Positions 1-8,947 are shown, numbered from the stretch's first letter. The stretch: 64,000 nt of DNA from Arthrobacter pascens (GCF_030815585.1 NZ_JAUSWY010000001.1:3472001-3536000), one strand, 5' to 3'. Made by a program: numbers and translations. Notes: generated from the letters alone by a model not told the origin.

Positions 1-2
1 GT

Positions 3-119
3 ACATTCCTGAGCTTCTCGCTTGAACTGGAGATCACCGGCCGCTGGCCTTGGCAGAAGGAACCGTCCGAGGGGTCATCCGATCCCACAGGAGCTTCACC
101 GGCGGTAACGTCGAGCTGA
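3..119 (+). CDS. Possible 3' end of a truncated upstream gene
   Basis: The frame entering at base 3 stays open for 38 codons and stops with TGA at 117-119. The other two forward frames stop within the first 25 bases. The peptide ends in a Ser/Pro/Gly-rich tail, compatible with the C-terminus of a protein that starts outside the window. No domain is recognisable and the piece is too short for a functional call. It lies about 30 bases before the next start codon on the same strand. Confidence 0.3.
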   Translation, partial: TFLSFSLELEITGRWPWQKEPSEGSSDPTGASPAVTSS

Positions 120-151
120 AACTATTCTGTACTGCTTCCACGCTGGGACGC

Positions 152-783
152 ATGGCAATCATTCACACGGCTACCGTGAAACCATCCAATTAGAGCTCCT
201 CAGTATGTGGCTACCCCGCCAGCCATGGTTCGCGGAGGGGGAGTCAACGGATCTAGTGCGTGTAGGGTCGTTCCGCTTTGATGATCCGGAGGGCGAGGTA
301 GGCGTAGAAACACTGCTCCTGGCCAGCAAGGGCGCAGTTTTTCAGGTTCCGCTGACGTACAGGGACTCGCCCCTTGACGGCGCCAACGCCGGCCTCATCG
401 GAACCACCGAGCACTCCGTACTCGGAACGAGATGGGTCTACGACGCCGCCCGTGATCCCGTCTACGCGTCCACCTTGGCCACGACAATACTGTCAGGACA
501 GCCTCAAGCCGAACAGCTGCTCGACGTCGATGGTCACCTTGAGCTGATCGCTGAGACAGTGCAATTGCAGGGTTCGGGTATACCCGGTACTGGCGTTCCA
601 GCCGTCACCTCAGCCGTTCCCGAAACGGTGGGCTGCTTAACAACCATCCATACAGGGCACATCGACCTGTTGGTCAGCGGCGTCCTCGATCTCAGCGGAC
701 TGACATCGGGACAAAAGATCCTGACAGCCACGTGGGCTGAGCAGAGTGTCCCAGTGCAACTCGCATCCGCGGTTGTAGTTTGA
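152..783 (+). pseudogene. Maltokinase N-terminal cap-like protein, broken by a one-base frameshift
   Basis: An ATG at 152 opens MAIIHTATVKPS and then stops at TAG 191-193. One base later, the reading from 190 gives LELLSMWLPRQPW and stays open to 783. The two parts joined give the start expected of the small actinobacterial proteins resembling the cap domain of maltokinase (Mak), about 210 residues in all. One missing A near 188-189 (AA where AAA is expected before TTA) explains the break. The ATG at 205 is internal to the original gene and not a good start. The kinase domain is absent, as in other stand-alone cap proteins, whose role is not established. The break could be a real mutation or a sequence error. 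The family call is from memory of related proteins. Confidence 0.55.
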
Positions 784-868
784 TTGCCAAAGCCGGTTCA
801 GAATTCCTCTGAGGAAGGCCGCGTAGCCTCGGAGCATTACTGTCAGACCCTCGCAGGATCATTTGAGT

Positions 869-2298
869 ATGGAAAGCACAGGAGCAGACGATGCGTTGGA
901 GGCCGTTAAGGCTTCCGTCGCTGTTCTTGCCAGTCCCCGTTGCAATCCGCGGCGTGACGACGCTTCCGGCTCAGATCCGTTGCGCCGCCAGGTCGATGCT
1001 TGTCTGGACAGGCTGGCCGAGATCGCCCGGTTGGAAGCACATACTGCCGCCCTGAAAGTCCGGACCGCCGCAGAGTTTGCGGAAGGGGCCAAGGCTCTGG
1101 CGTCACCGGCCGCGTCGCCGCAGGAAAACACCGCCAACGAAATGGCCGTGGTCGCGGAGGTCGCGGGCGTCGTCCTGACGGTCAGCGAACGCACCGCTGG
1201 GGCCCTCTTGTCCGAAGCCTGTGAACTCACCACCGCCCTTCCCCTGACTCTCGCCGCGTTGCAGGCCGGGACGATTTCGTGGCAGCACGCGAGGGTCATG
1301 GTCGACGAAACCGCCAACCTCGACCCCGCCGGCACCAAGGCGCTCGAAGCGCACTTCCTGGACCCCGACACACCAAACCCTGCCCGCAGCTGCCCGGCCG
1401 GGGAACTCGTCCCGTCCCGGTTCCGGCACAAGGCCCGCACCTGGCGGGAACGCCACCACCCCGTATCCATCGAGACGAGGCACGCCAAGAGCGCCGAGGA
1501 CCGACGCCTTGAATACACCCCGGACCGCGACGGCATGGCCTGGCTCTCCGCGTACCTGCCCGCCGACCAGGCCGAGGGCATCTGGAACCGGGCCACAGCC
1601 GCCGCACGGGCAGTGCAGGGTCCGGACGAGCCGCGGACCCTGACGCAGCTCAGGGCCGACCAGGCCGCCGCCTGGCTGCTCCGCGGCGTCGCGGAAGGAA
1701 CCCGCTCTCCCACAGCCCAAGTCCTGCTCACCGTCCCCGTACTCTCCCTGCTCGGCGCCGGGGAGGAGCCTGCCACGCTCGACGGCTACGGACCGTCCCG
1801 CCGTCCATGGCCCGCCGCCTTGTCGCCGACGGGGCTGATTCCTTCCACCGGGTCCTGACCGACCCCCGCAACGGGGCACCGCTGGAGATCGGACGCACCA
1901 GCTACCGGGTACCGAAGGCGATGCGGCAGTGGCTCCGCCTGCGCGACGGGAAGTGCCCGTTCCCCGGCTGCAGTAACCACTCCCTCGACAACGAAGCAGA
2001 CCACCTCCTCGCCTGGGCAGACGGCGGCACCACCGGCATCACCAACCTCGGCCAGCCCTGCCGCAAACACCACAGACTCAAACACACAACAAGTTGGACA
2101 CCCACCGGAGCCGGACCCAACGAACCACCCGGCTGGATTTCACCCACCGGCCGCCACTACGCCAGCGAACAACAGGACTGGGAACCACCCCACTGGCCGG
2201 ACGACATCCCGGACCCTCCCGAAGTGGCGGCTGACGTGGAGCTGCCCAAAGATCCACTTCCCGATTGGCAGGTTTTCGCAGTCGGCCTAGGTCCCTGA
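869..2298 (+). pseudogene. DUF222/HNH endonuclease gene split by a one-base frameshift
   Basis: The first part, from ATG 869 to about 1795, carries the DUF222 helical domain typical of the multicopy actinobacterial HNH proteins. The second part, in the next frame to 2298, carries the nuclease motif CPFPGC, then EADHLLAW, then an asparagine and CRKHHRLKH, which are the zinc-binding cysteines and HNH catalytic residues. The frames overlap around 1791-1797, where the reading DGYGP should continue as VPPSMARRL. One missing G in the sequence GACCGTCCC restores the frame. The joined protein would be about 475 residues, normal for the family. These genes are often linked to mobile DNA, and an IS256 element lies 35 bases downstream. 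Function would be lost unless the shift is a sequencing error. Confidence 0.85.
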
Positions 2299-2325
2299 CA
2301 CCTGCTCCGGCTTGCCGTTGAGCCC

Positions 2326-2333
2326 GTCTTGGA
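2326..2333. repeat. Left target-site duplication of the IS256-family element
   Basis: The octamer GTCTTGGA directly precedes the left inverted repeat and recurs exactly after the right inverted repeat at 3715-3722. An 8-bp duplication is the usual size for IS256-family insertions. Its intactness shows insertion at this site without later rearrangement. Confidence 0.9.
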
Positions 2334-3714
2334 GGGACTGTCTGAATAACGGTGTGTGGGGTCCGGCCTGATCCGAAAGGAGATGGCCGTGTCAGATTCC
2401 ACGACCGAGATGACAGGGGTGATGATCGATCCTGTGACGGGAGAGATCATCGATCAGAAGGAGCTTGCGGAGCGGTTGCTCGCGCAGGCCAAGGAACAGG
2501 GTGTGAGCCTGGTAGGCCCGGGTGGGCTGCTGAACCAGCTCACGAGGAATGTGCTGGAGACCGCGCTGGAAGCGGAGCTGACCGAGCACCTCGGGCACGA
2601 GCATGGCCAGAGACCGATCGCAGCCAACATGCGCAACGGCACCAGGTCAAAGACCGTGCTGACCGAGATCGGCCCGGTCGAGATCGAGGTGCCCCGGGAT
2701 CGGGACGGCTCGTTCGAGCCGGTGATCGTGCCCAAACGGAAACGGCGTCTGGACGGAATCGACCAGATCGTGCTCTCGCTGTCCGCCCGGGGGCTGACCA
2801 CGGGGGAAATCGCCGCGCACTTCGAAGAGGTCTACGGGGCCAAGGTCTCCAAAGACACCATCAGCCGCATCACGGAGAAGGTCGCCGGGGAACTGGCCCA
2901 ATGGTCGGCCCGGCCTTTGGATCCGATCTACCCGGTGCTCTTCGTTGACGCGGTCGTGGTCAAGGTCCGTGACGGGCAGGTGCGCAACACCCCGTTCTAT
3001 GTCGTCATGGGGGTCACCACAAGTGGTGAGCGGGAGATCCTGGGCATCTGGGCAGGCGACGGCGGCGAGGGTGCACGGTTCTGGCTGCAGGTCTTCTCCG
3101 AGCTGAAGAACCGGGGCGTTGAAGATGTGTTGATCGCCGTCTGTGACGGGCTCAAAGGCCTGCCGGAGGCGATCACGACCACGTGGGAGCGAACGGTGGT
3201 GCAGCAGTGCGTCGTGCACCTGATACGCAACAGCTTCCGCTACGCCGGACGCCAGCACCGCGACGGCATCGTCAAGGCGCTCAAGCCCGTCTACACGGCC
3301 CCGTCAGAGCAGGCGGCGAAGGACCGGTTCGCCGAGTTCACGGCCGAATGGGGCCAGCGATATCCGGCAATCGTGCGGCTCTGGGAGTCCTCCTGGGCTG
3401 AGTTCGTGCCATTCCTGGAGTACGACGTGGAGATCCGCCGGGTGATCTGCACAACGAACGCGATCGAGTCGATCAACGCCCGCTACAGAAGGGCTGTGAG
3501 GGCCCGCGGGCACTTTCCGAACGAGGCCGCGGCCCTGAAATGCCTGTATCTGGTCACCAGATCTCTTGATCCAACCGGCGGCGGCCGGGCACGCTGGGTA
3601 ATGAGGTGGAAGCCTGCGCTGAACGCGTTCGCGATTACCTTCGCCGGTCGGTTCGAAAGAACCACTCACTAATGAAAACCGGCCGGACCCACACGCCGTT
3701 TATCGGACAGTCCC
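2334..3714 (+). mobile_element. Complete IS256-family insertion sequence, 1381 bp
   Basis: The ends form imperfect inverted repeats: 2334-2368 on the left (starting GGGACTGTCTGA) and 3681-3714 on the right (its complement starts GGGACTGTCCGA). They match at all but a few positions over about 34 bases. Between them lies one intact DDE transposase gene. An 8-bp direct repeat flanks the element. It landed in the short gap between the HNH gene and the convergent small gene ending at 3737, so it does not interrupt a recognisable coding region. Confidence 0.93.
2389..3672 (+). CDS. IS256-family transposase
   Basis: Catalyses cut-and-paste or copy-out transposition of the surrounding element. The 427-residue product has the mutator-type DDE triad. 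The first Asp is about residue 187 (LFVDAVVVK), the second about 253 (VCDGLKG) and the Glu about 360 (NAIESINARYRR). A helix-turn-helix-like stretch near residues 125-160 (RGLTTGEIAAHFEEVYG) should bind the ends. The GTG at 2389 was chosen because AAAGGAG at 2376-2382 stands 6 bases before it. An ATG at 2383 is possible but abuts the Shine-Dalgarno. The frame is intact, so the copy is probably active. Confidence 0.95.
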   Translation: MSDSTTEMTGVMIDPVTGEIIDQKELAERLLAQAKEQGVSLVGPGGLLNQLTRNVLETALEAELTEHLGHEHGQRPIAANMRNGTRSKTVLTEIGPVEIEVPRDRDGSFEPVIVPKRKRRLDGIDQIVLSLSARGLTTGEIAAHFEEVYGAKVSKDTISRITEKVAGELAQWSARPLDPIYPVLFVDAVVVKVRDGQVRNTPFYVVMGVTTSGEREILGIWAGDGGEGARFWLQVFSELKNRGVEDVLIAVCDGLKGLPEAITTTWERTVVQQCVVHLIRNSFRYAGRQHRDGIVKALKPVYTAPSEQAAKDRFAEFTAEWGQRYPAIVRLWESSWAEFVPFLEYDVEIRRVICTTNAIESINARYRRAVRARGHFPNEAAALKCLYLVTRSLDPTGGGRARWVMRWKPALNAFAITFAGRFERTTH

Positions 3715-3722
3715 GTCTTGGA
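3715..3722. repeat. Right target-site duplication of the IS256-family element
   Basis: GTCTTGGA follows the right inverted repeat and is identical to 2326-2333. Confidence 0.9.
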
Positions 3723-3736
3723 ACGCGGGTTATGAA

Positions 3737-4057
3737 CTAGGCGTCCTGCCAACCGCGGCCTTCGGCGAAGGTAGCCACCAAGGTCCCGACGCCGGCCTGG
3801 AGCGAGTTTGACGGATCAAAGTACAAAGCGGCTTCCGTGGCGCGGCTGTGCGTGATGAGCTGCTCGGCTTCGAGCTTCGCTTCTGGGACAGTGGCACCGA
3901 TAATGCCTGTCCGCGCGGGCAAATCTGGCGCATGGACGGTCTCGGCGTGGGTCTGCGTCAGGGGAATCGTGGAGCCCGCATTAATCTCATCGTAAGGGAA
4001 CTCAAACCCGGCATCGTCGGAAGCAGCGGGGATGGTGTATTCCAAGAAGTAAGTCAT
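3737..4057 (-). CDS. Conserved hypothetical protein, 106 aa
   Basis: The product begins MTYFLEYTIPA and contains a second beta-like segment (ALYFDPSNSLQAGVGTLVA). This pattern is reminiscent of small alpha/beta-barrel proteins such as the YCII or muconolactone-isomerase folds, but no diagnostic motif is visible. There is no signal peptide or membrane segment. Its start is 103 bases from the divergently transcribed ZIP transporter start, so the two may share a control region. Function unknown. Confidence 0.6.
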   Translation of the reverse strand: MTYFLEYTIPAASDDAGFEFPYDEINAGSTIPLTQTHAETVHAPDLPARTGIIGATVPEAKLEAEQLITHSRATEAALYFDPSNSLQAGVGTLVATFAEGRGWQDA

Positions 4058-4160
4058 GCCTCCAGCCTTGCAGAAACCGTCCAGCCCCGAAAGTTCTTCA
4101 GCAGATGCAGAGCTTCGGCATCATATTCCCTGACCAGCACCGCACTCCTATACTGACGGC

Positions 4161-4952
4161 ATGATGATGTCGCTGCTGTTCGGCGTCATAGCATCCAGTG
4201 CACTGATTCTGGGTGCCTTCATTGGCGTTCGATTTGAGCTACCCAAGCGACTCCTGGCCATCCTTCTGTCCTTCGCCGCCGGTGCCCTGATCACCGCCCT
4301 TGCCTTCGAACTCTTCGAGGACGCCTACCAACGCGGCGGCATCCTCCGGGCCGCCATCGGCCTGATGGTTGGCGCCATCGTGTTTACCGCGCTCAGTGCG
4401 CTCCTGGACCGCTGGGCACAGCCAGGTTCGCAGGCCACTCCGGCGGATGAATTCCAAGGCAGCGCCAAGCTTGACACCGACGCCGCGGCTGCTGAGCGTC
4501 CGGCTGCGGCCACATCCACCCGCGGAGCGGCAGGCATGGCGCTCCTGGCAGCGGTCACCCTCGACGGAGTGCCTGAAAATGTCGCCCTGGGGGTCTCCTT
4601 GGGCGAGGGAACCGGCGGTCTGGCCCTACTCGCCGCCATTTTTGTATCCAACTTTCCCGAGGCCCTTGTGGGCGCAGCGTCCATGCGCAGCCAGGGACGC
4701 TCGCCTGTCAGCATCATCGGGCTGTGGGTTGCCTGTGCTGTCCTGCTGGTGGCTGCAGTAGTGGTAGGCGCAGGTCCCCTCTCCGGCACCGACCCGGAAG
4801 CTATCTCGCTGCCCCTGGCCTTTGCTGCCGGTGCGGTGATTGCATCCCTGGCAGACACGCTGATGCCGGAAGCCTACGAGCATGGCGGCCCTGCCGTAGC
4901 TCTGAGCACGGCTGCAGGGTTCGTCCTGGCGTTCACCCTGTCGCTTGCGTAG
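4161..4952 (+). CDS. ZIP-family metal transporter
   Basis: A 263-residue polytopic membrane protein likely to move Zn2+ or another divalent cation across the cytoplasmic membrane. About eight hydrophobic segments are visible, with a charged loop around residues 90-120 between the third and fourth. The core metal-site helices contain DGVPENVALGVSL and NFPEAL, which match the paired (H/D)xxPEx and N-x-PE signatures of ZIP transporters. An Asp stands where many members have His. Three consecutive ATG codons (4161, 4164, 4167) leave the exact start open. The gene stands alone, with decayed remnants downstream. Confidence 0.85.
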   Translation: MMMSLLFGVIASSALILGAFIGVRFELPKRLLAILLSFAAGALITALAFELFEDAYQRGGILRAAIGLMVGAIVFTALSALLDRWAQPGSQATPADEFQGSAKLDTDAAAAERPAAATSTRGAAGMALLAAVTLDGVPENVALGVSLGEGTGGLALLAAIFVSNFPEALVGAASMRSQGRSPVSIIGLWVACAVLLVAAVVVGAGPLSGTDPEAISLPLAFAAGAVIASLADTLMPEAYEHGGPAVALSTAAGFVLAFTLSLA

Positions 4953-4986
4953 GACCGGTTCCGGTCTGCTTTCCGCAGCCGCCGGT

Positions 4987-5142
4987 CTAACGCTCGACCG
5001 TTTTCCTGGAGGGCAGCACCACCAGCGCGTCGCCTACCCCACGCTCCGAGCCGCCGGTATTTGACGGAGTGTTTACTACAGCCCCGTTGGCCACCATCGT
5101 GGTGGACCCGCCGCCGTCCAGATTGATCGCGGGGCTGTGCCT
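4987..5142 (-). pseudogene. C-terminal remnant of a phosphodiester glycosidase-family gene
   Basis: Reading the minus strand from 5142 to TAG at 4987-4989 gives AINLDGGGSTTMVANG, then VVNTPSN and VGDALVVLP. This is the conserved C-terminal end of phosphodiester glycosidase (NAGPA/DUF2233) proteins. An in-frame stop at 5143-5145 precedes it and no upstream part of the domain is found, so only about 51 codons survive. It is a dead fragment, not a gene. Confidence 0.65.
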
Positions 5143-5504
5143 TCACATCCGCTGCCTTCCATGCACGGCGGGGGCGTAATTAGCTGCAAACAGTGCTCCG
5201 GTGGGGTGCGAGACCGAGCCTTCCTGATGCCGGTCTCGAGTGAGACCATTTCAGTATGAGCGAGAATCTGCGGGACCTTGGCCCGCACCAGCACGCCCAT
5301 GGGGCGCCGACGACTCAACAGATGCGCACGGTGGGTCAACGCCGCCGCGATGCAGAAGAAAAGCTGGAGCACCATCTTCAGGAAGCCCGCCATAAAGACG
5401 ATGCGCACAACGATGAGACCGGAGAACAGCAGGACGAGGGACAACACCGACGTTAGGGCCGTGATGGCGTCGACCTGATCGGAGCACACCGGACGGTTAA
5501 GCAC
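5076..5504 (-). CDS. Putative small membrane protein or remnant
   Basis: On the minus strand from a GTG at 5504 the reading is strongly hydrophobic over residues 13-50 (ITALTSVLSLVLLFSG, then IVFMAGFLKMVLQLFF). Third positions are mostly G or C as far as about 5258. After that the sequence looks non-coding, and it overlaps the glycosidase remnant. No start-proximal ribosome site is clear, and a stop lies only ten codons upstream. It is probably the surviving piece of a larger membrane protein. Family not recognised. The rest of 4953-5534 shows nothing else. Confidence 0.35.
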   Translation of the reverse strand: MLNRPVCSDQVDAITALTSVLSLVLLFSGLIVVRIVFMAGFLKMVLQLFFCIAAALTHRAHLLSRRRPMGVLVRAKVPQILAHTEMVSLETGIRKARSRTPPEHCLQLITPPPCMEGSGCEGTAPRSIWTAAGPPRWWPTGL

Positions 5505-5534
5505 GTGCTCGAGGCCCTCAGACTGGATTGCCTA

Positions 5535-7979
5535 CTAAGCGAGGCCCGCCTTACGCAGTGCCTCCGCCAGGGCAGTGTTCGGCGGGCTTGCGGATGCTGT
5601 TTTCGGTGCGGGAGCGGCTTTGCGTCCGCTGGATTCCGGACGGGGGCCGCGGGCGCCCGAGCCTGAGCCTGTGCGGTCGCCGCTGCCTGCACGTGCGCCT
5701 GCTCCATCGGCCGCTCGTGCCGGACGGCCTCCGCCCGCAGGCTGCCGGCCGCCGGAAGGTGACGGCTCGTCGTCGAGCCTCAAGGTCAGCGAGATCCGCT
5801 TCCGCTCCGGATCGGCTTCAAGCACTTTCACGCGTACAACCTGCCCTGACTTCACCACCTCGCGGGGATCGGAGACAAAGCGGTTGGCCAGGGCGGAAAC
5901 GTGCACCAGCCCGTCCTGGTGGACGCCGACGTCGACAAACGCGCCGAAGGCGGCAACGTTGGTGACAGTGCCCTCCAGCACCATGCCGGGCTTAAGGTCG
6001 GAGATCTTCTCGATTCCCTCCGAGAACGTGGCCGCCGCAAACGCCGGCCGGGGGTCGCGGCCCGGCTTGTCCAGCTCCGCCAGGATGTCCTGCACGGTGG
6101 GCAGGCCGAAGGTTCCGTCCACAAAGTTCCGCGGGTCCAAAGACGACGCCGGGGCCGAACCGGCGGCCACCAGGATTTTGCGGGCCACCGCATAGGCCTC
6201 CGGATGCACGCTGGATGCATCCAGCGGCTCCGCACCCCCAGTGATCCTCAGGAAGCCCGCGCATTGCTCAAACGCCTTGGCGCCCAGCCGCGGCACCTTC
6301 TTCAACTCGCTGCGTTTGGCGAACGGCCCGTGCTCGTTCCGGTAAGCCACAATGTTTTCGCTCAGCAAAGGACCGACGCCGGCCACGCGGCTGAGCAGCG
6401 CCGGCGACGCCGTATTCACGTCCACGCCGACGGCATTCACGCAGTCCTCCACCACGGCGTCCAGACTGCGGTCCAGCTTCGATGCCGTGACGTCGTGCTG
6501 GTACTGCCCCACTCCGATGGACTTGGGATCGATCTTCACCAGCTCCGCCAGCGGGTCCTGAAGCCGGCGAGCAATCGACACTGCGCCACGGAGGGACACA
6601 TCCATCCCCGGCAACTCCGCCGAGGCCAAGGCTGAGGCCGAATAAACCGACGCACCGGCCTCGGACACCACCAGCTTTTGCGGCTTCCGGTCCGCAGCGG
6701 GCAGCAGCTTGATGAGCTCCGCGGCCAGTTTGTCTGTCTCACGGGAAGCCGTGCCGTTCCCGATTGCCACGAGCTCGACGGCGTGCTTCCGCGCCAACCG
6801 CACCAGGGTGGCCAACGCTTCGTCCCACTTCCGCGCCGGTGCGTGCGGATACACGGTATCGGTGGCTACCACCTTCCCCGTGCCGTCCACCACGGCCACC
6901 TTCACACCCGTCCGCAGCCCGGGGTCCAGGCCCAGGGTGGCGCGGTTCCCGGCAGGTGCGGCGAGCAGGACGTCGCGCAGATTGGCGGCAAACACCCGCA
7001 CGGCCTCGTCCTCCGCTGCGGTGAACATCCGGCCGCGAAGGTCTGCCGTGAGGCGTGCCAGCACACGCGAGCGCCACGCCAGCTGGGCAGTCTGGACGAG
7101 CCAGGCATCGGCGGGACGGCCGCGGTCGGCGACCCCCAGGCACTTAGCCACCGCGGCTTCGTAGCGGGAGCGCGCAGCGGCGAGGGCGTCGTCGTCGTTC
7201 GGGTCCGCCTCGGCGAGATCCAGCTCCAGGACGCCGTCCTTCTCGCCACGCAGCAACGCCAGGACCCGGTGCGACGGCATCCCGGACGGCGCTTGGGCAA
7301 ACTCAAAGTAGTCCGCAAACTTCTGGCCGTCAGCCTGTTTGCCCATCTTCACGCGCGACACCATCCGACCCTGCGTCCAGAGCCGTTCGCGCAAGGTTGC
7401 AGCGAGGTCAGGGTCCTGCGCCACGCGCTCCACCAGGATGGAGCGGGCACCGGTGAGGGCGGCTGCGGCGTCATCAATGGAATGTTCGGGGTTCAGGTAC
7501 TTGGCAGCCTCGCGCTCCGGGTCCAGCTCCGGACGTTTCAGCAGGATCTCAGCCAGGGGTTCCAGCCCGGCTTCGCGGGCGATCTGCGCCTTGGTGCGCC
7601 GCTTGGACTTGAACGGGAGGTAGATGTCCTCCAGCCGCGACTTGGTGTCCGCGGCGATGACAGCCGCCTGGACCTCCGGAGTCAGCTGGCCCTGGGCGGC
7701 AATCGCCTCAAGGACTGTACGACGGCGGTCCTCCAGCTCGCGGAGGTACCGCAGGCGTTCGTCGAGCTCGCGGAGCTGCGTGTCATCCAGCGTTCCGGTG
7801 GCTTCCTTGCGGTACCGGGCGATGAACGGGACGGTCGACCCGCCGTCGAGCAGTTCCACGGCAGCCTTCACCTGCCAGGTTTTCACGCCCAGCTCGGCGG
7901 CAATCTGGCTATGGATCGCGTTGTCCGGCGCCTGGGATGCGGGCACGGGGGCGGAGGGGCGTTGCGGGAGTTGGGTCAC
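5535..7979 (-). CDS. tex: Tex family RNA-binding transcription accessory protein
   Basis: A cytoplasmic nucleic-acid-binding protein of the Tex/Spt6 type, about 814 residues. The N-terminal Tex helical region includes VPFIARYRKEATG. The middle has the YqgF/RNase H-like domain (LGLDPGLRTGVKVAVVDG). Helix-hairpin-helix motifs follow (NTASPALLSRVAGVG), and an S1 domain comes near the C-terminus (GMVLEGTVTNVAAFGAFVDV). A basic, low-complexity Gly/Arg/Ala tail follows the S1 domain. The GTG at 7979 (VTQLPQRP) is the likely start. An in-frame codon at 8021 would add 14 residues that do not look conserved. The family affects transcription in other bacteria, but its exact role here cannot be read from sequence. 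Confidence 0.95.
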   Translation of the reverse strand: MTQLPQRPSAPVPASQAPDNAIHSQIAAELGVKTWQVKAAVELLDGGSTVPFIARYRKEATGTLDDTQLRELDERLRYLRELEDRRRTVLEAIAAQGQLTPEVQAAVIAADTKSRLEDIYLPFKSKRRTKAQIAREAGLEPLAEILLKRPELDPEREAAKYLNPEHSIDDAAAALTGARSILVERVAQDPDLAATLRERLWTQGRMVSRVKMGKQADGQKFADYFEFAQAPSGMPSHRVLALLRGEKDGVLELDLAEADPNDDDALAAARSRYEAAVAKCLGVADRGRPADAWLVQTAQLAWRSRVLARLTADLRGRMFTAAEDEAVRVFAANLRDVLLAAPAGNRATLGLDPGLRTGVKVAVVDGTGKVVATDTVYPHAPARKWDEALATLVRLARKHAVELVAIGNGTASRETDKLAAELIKLLPAADRKPQKLVVSEAGASVYSASALASAELPGMDVSLRGAVSIARRLQDPLAELVKIDPKSIGVGQYQHDVTASKLDRSLDAVVEDCVNAVGVDVNTASPALLSRVAGVGPLLSENIVAYRNEHGPFAKRSELKKVPRLGAKAFEQCAGFLRITGGAEPLDASSVHPEAYAVARKILVAAGSAPASSLDPRNFVDGTFGLPTVQDILAELDKPGRDPRPAFAAATFSEGIEKISDLKPGMVLEGTVTNVAAFGAFVDVGVHQDGLVHVSALANRFVSDPREVVKSGQVVRVKVLEADPERKRISLTLRLDDEPSPSGGRQPAGGGRPARAADGAGARAGSGDRTGSGSGARGPRPESSGRKAAPAPKTASASPPNTALAEALRKAGLA

Positions 7980-8116
7980 CAGAACATTTTGCCCTACTGA
8001 CCTGAACCGCTGCACCAGCAACGAGCCGGCTCAGTATCCGGGTATTCCGCTCGGGGCCGCGAAGTGCTGTAGTGGATATGCCGTCACAGGCAACCAATCT
8101 CGAGGAAGAGGCCACC

Positions 8117-8413
8117 ATGCGGGAACTGCTCATCGTCTTCCAAGATGGGTTCGAGGAGGCCAACATCACCGTCATGGTCAACGGCAAAGAGGTCCGCCGC
8201 GATGTGGGAGTGTCCACCAACCCGCTCCTCGGAGAAGCGTACGAAGCGACAGTGGAGCTGCCCGCCAAAGGCGCCCAGGTGGGTGTGGAAGTCACCAACC
8301 GGGGACTCAAAGGCATCCTCAAAGTGAGCGGAAAGCCCAAGAGCCTGCTGGTCTCCATCGAGGACGGCAAGCTGGTGATGCAGGAAGGAACAGGGAGAGA
8401 GGCTTTTCTCTAG
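8117..8413 (+). CDS. Conserved hypothetical protein, 98 aa
   Basis: A small soluble protein with no signal peptide, predicted to be mostly beta strand (RELLIVFQDGFEEANITVMVNG, read in two parts, and later AYEATVELPAKGAQVGVEV). The ATG at 8117 is preferred because AGGAAGAGG lies just upstream at 8103-8111. Upstream in-frame codons at 8072 and 8078 would add up to 15 residues. Its stop TAG (8411-8413) abuts the complementary stop of the convergent deaminase gene within TAGCTA, so the two 3' ends have no spacer. Function unknown. Confidence 0.6.
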   Translation: MRELLIVFQDGFEEANITVMVNGKEVRRDVGVSTNPLLGEAYEATVELPAKGAQVGVEVTNRGLKGILKVSGKPKSLLVSIEDGKLVMQEGTGREAFL

Positions 8414-8866
8414 CTATTCGGGGATATCCACTTCTTCAGCGATGTCCTCGGCCCAGAGTTCCGCGTGATCGCGTTGGAAGTCGCGCATCATGTCAATGCA
8501 GCGCTGGTCGTCCAGAACCACAACTTCCACTCCGCGGGACCGGAGCAGATCGAATTCGCCGGGGAAGGTTTTGGCTTCCCCCACAACAACCTTGGGGATC
8601 TTGAACTGGATGATGGTCCCGGTACACATGGCACACGGTGCCAGGGTGGTGTAGAGCACGGTGTCCCGGTAATTGACCTGGCGGCCAGCCGCCCGGAGCG
8701 CAGACATCTCGCCATGGGCAATCGGATCGCCTTGCTGGACACGTTCATTGTGCCCCGTGGCGATAACCTGTCCCGCACGCGCCAGTGCAGCGCCGATGGG
8801 GATGCCGCCTTCTCTGAGGCTTTTCTGGGCGGCCTGGTAGGCGGCTTCGAACACGGGGTCAGTCAT
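8414..8866 (-). CDS. Nucleoside/cytosine deaminase of the yeast cytosine deaminase type
   Basis: A 150-residue zinc-dependent deaminase. Zinc ligands are His51 (HGEMSAL), with catalytic Glu53, and Cys78 and Cys81 (PCAMCTG). The text around them (TTLAPCAMCTG, then IPKVVVGE, then EVVVLDDQRC) resembles fungal cytosine deaminase Fcy1 more than tRNA deaminase TadA, which suggests cytosine-to-uracil salvage. The ATG at 8866 has AGGA upstream. A TTG two codons earlier is the alternative. A 21-bp palindrome lies about 60 bases before the start. An NCS1 permease gene sits 3 kb away, but the genes are not co-transcribed. The substrate is inferred. Confidence 0.8.
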   Translation of the reverse strand: MTDPVFEAAYQAAQKSLREGGIPIGAALARAGQVIATGHNERVQQGDPIAHGEMSALRAAGRQVNYRDTVLYTTLAPCAMCTGTIIQFKIPKVVVGEAKTFPGEFDLLRSRGVEVVVLDDQRCIDMMRDFQRDHAELWAEDIAEEVDIPE

Positions 8867-8926
8867 GGCCAAATCCTACCGTTCCCCAATTAGCAGCTTG
8901 GGATGCCCGCGAATAAACCCCTAGCG

Positions 8927-8947
8927 ATACTCCATTCGGTGGAGTAT
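8927..8947. promoter_or_regulatory. Palindrome upstream of the deaminase gene, possible operator or hairpin
   Basis: ATACTCCA at 8927-8934 pairs perfectly with TGGAGTAT at 8940-8947 around TTCGG. On the plus strand it is followed by TATTTTG, so it could also act as a weak terminator, but no plus-strand gene ends there. The position 61-81 bases before the deaminase start favours an operator. Confidence 0.4.

Noticed and set aside
6678..8000. Long open frame on the plus strand opposite tex
   Set aside because: It is the high-GC antisense shadow of tex. It has no recognisable domain and a low-complexity composition, while the minus strand encodes a full Tex protein.
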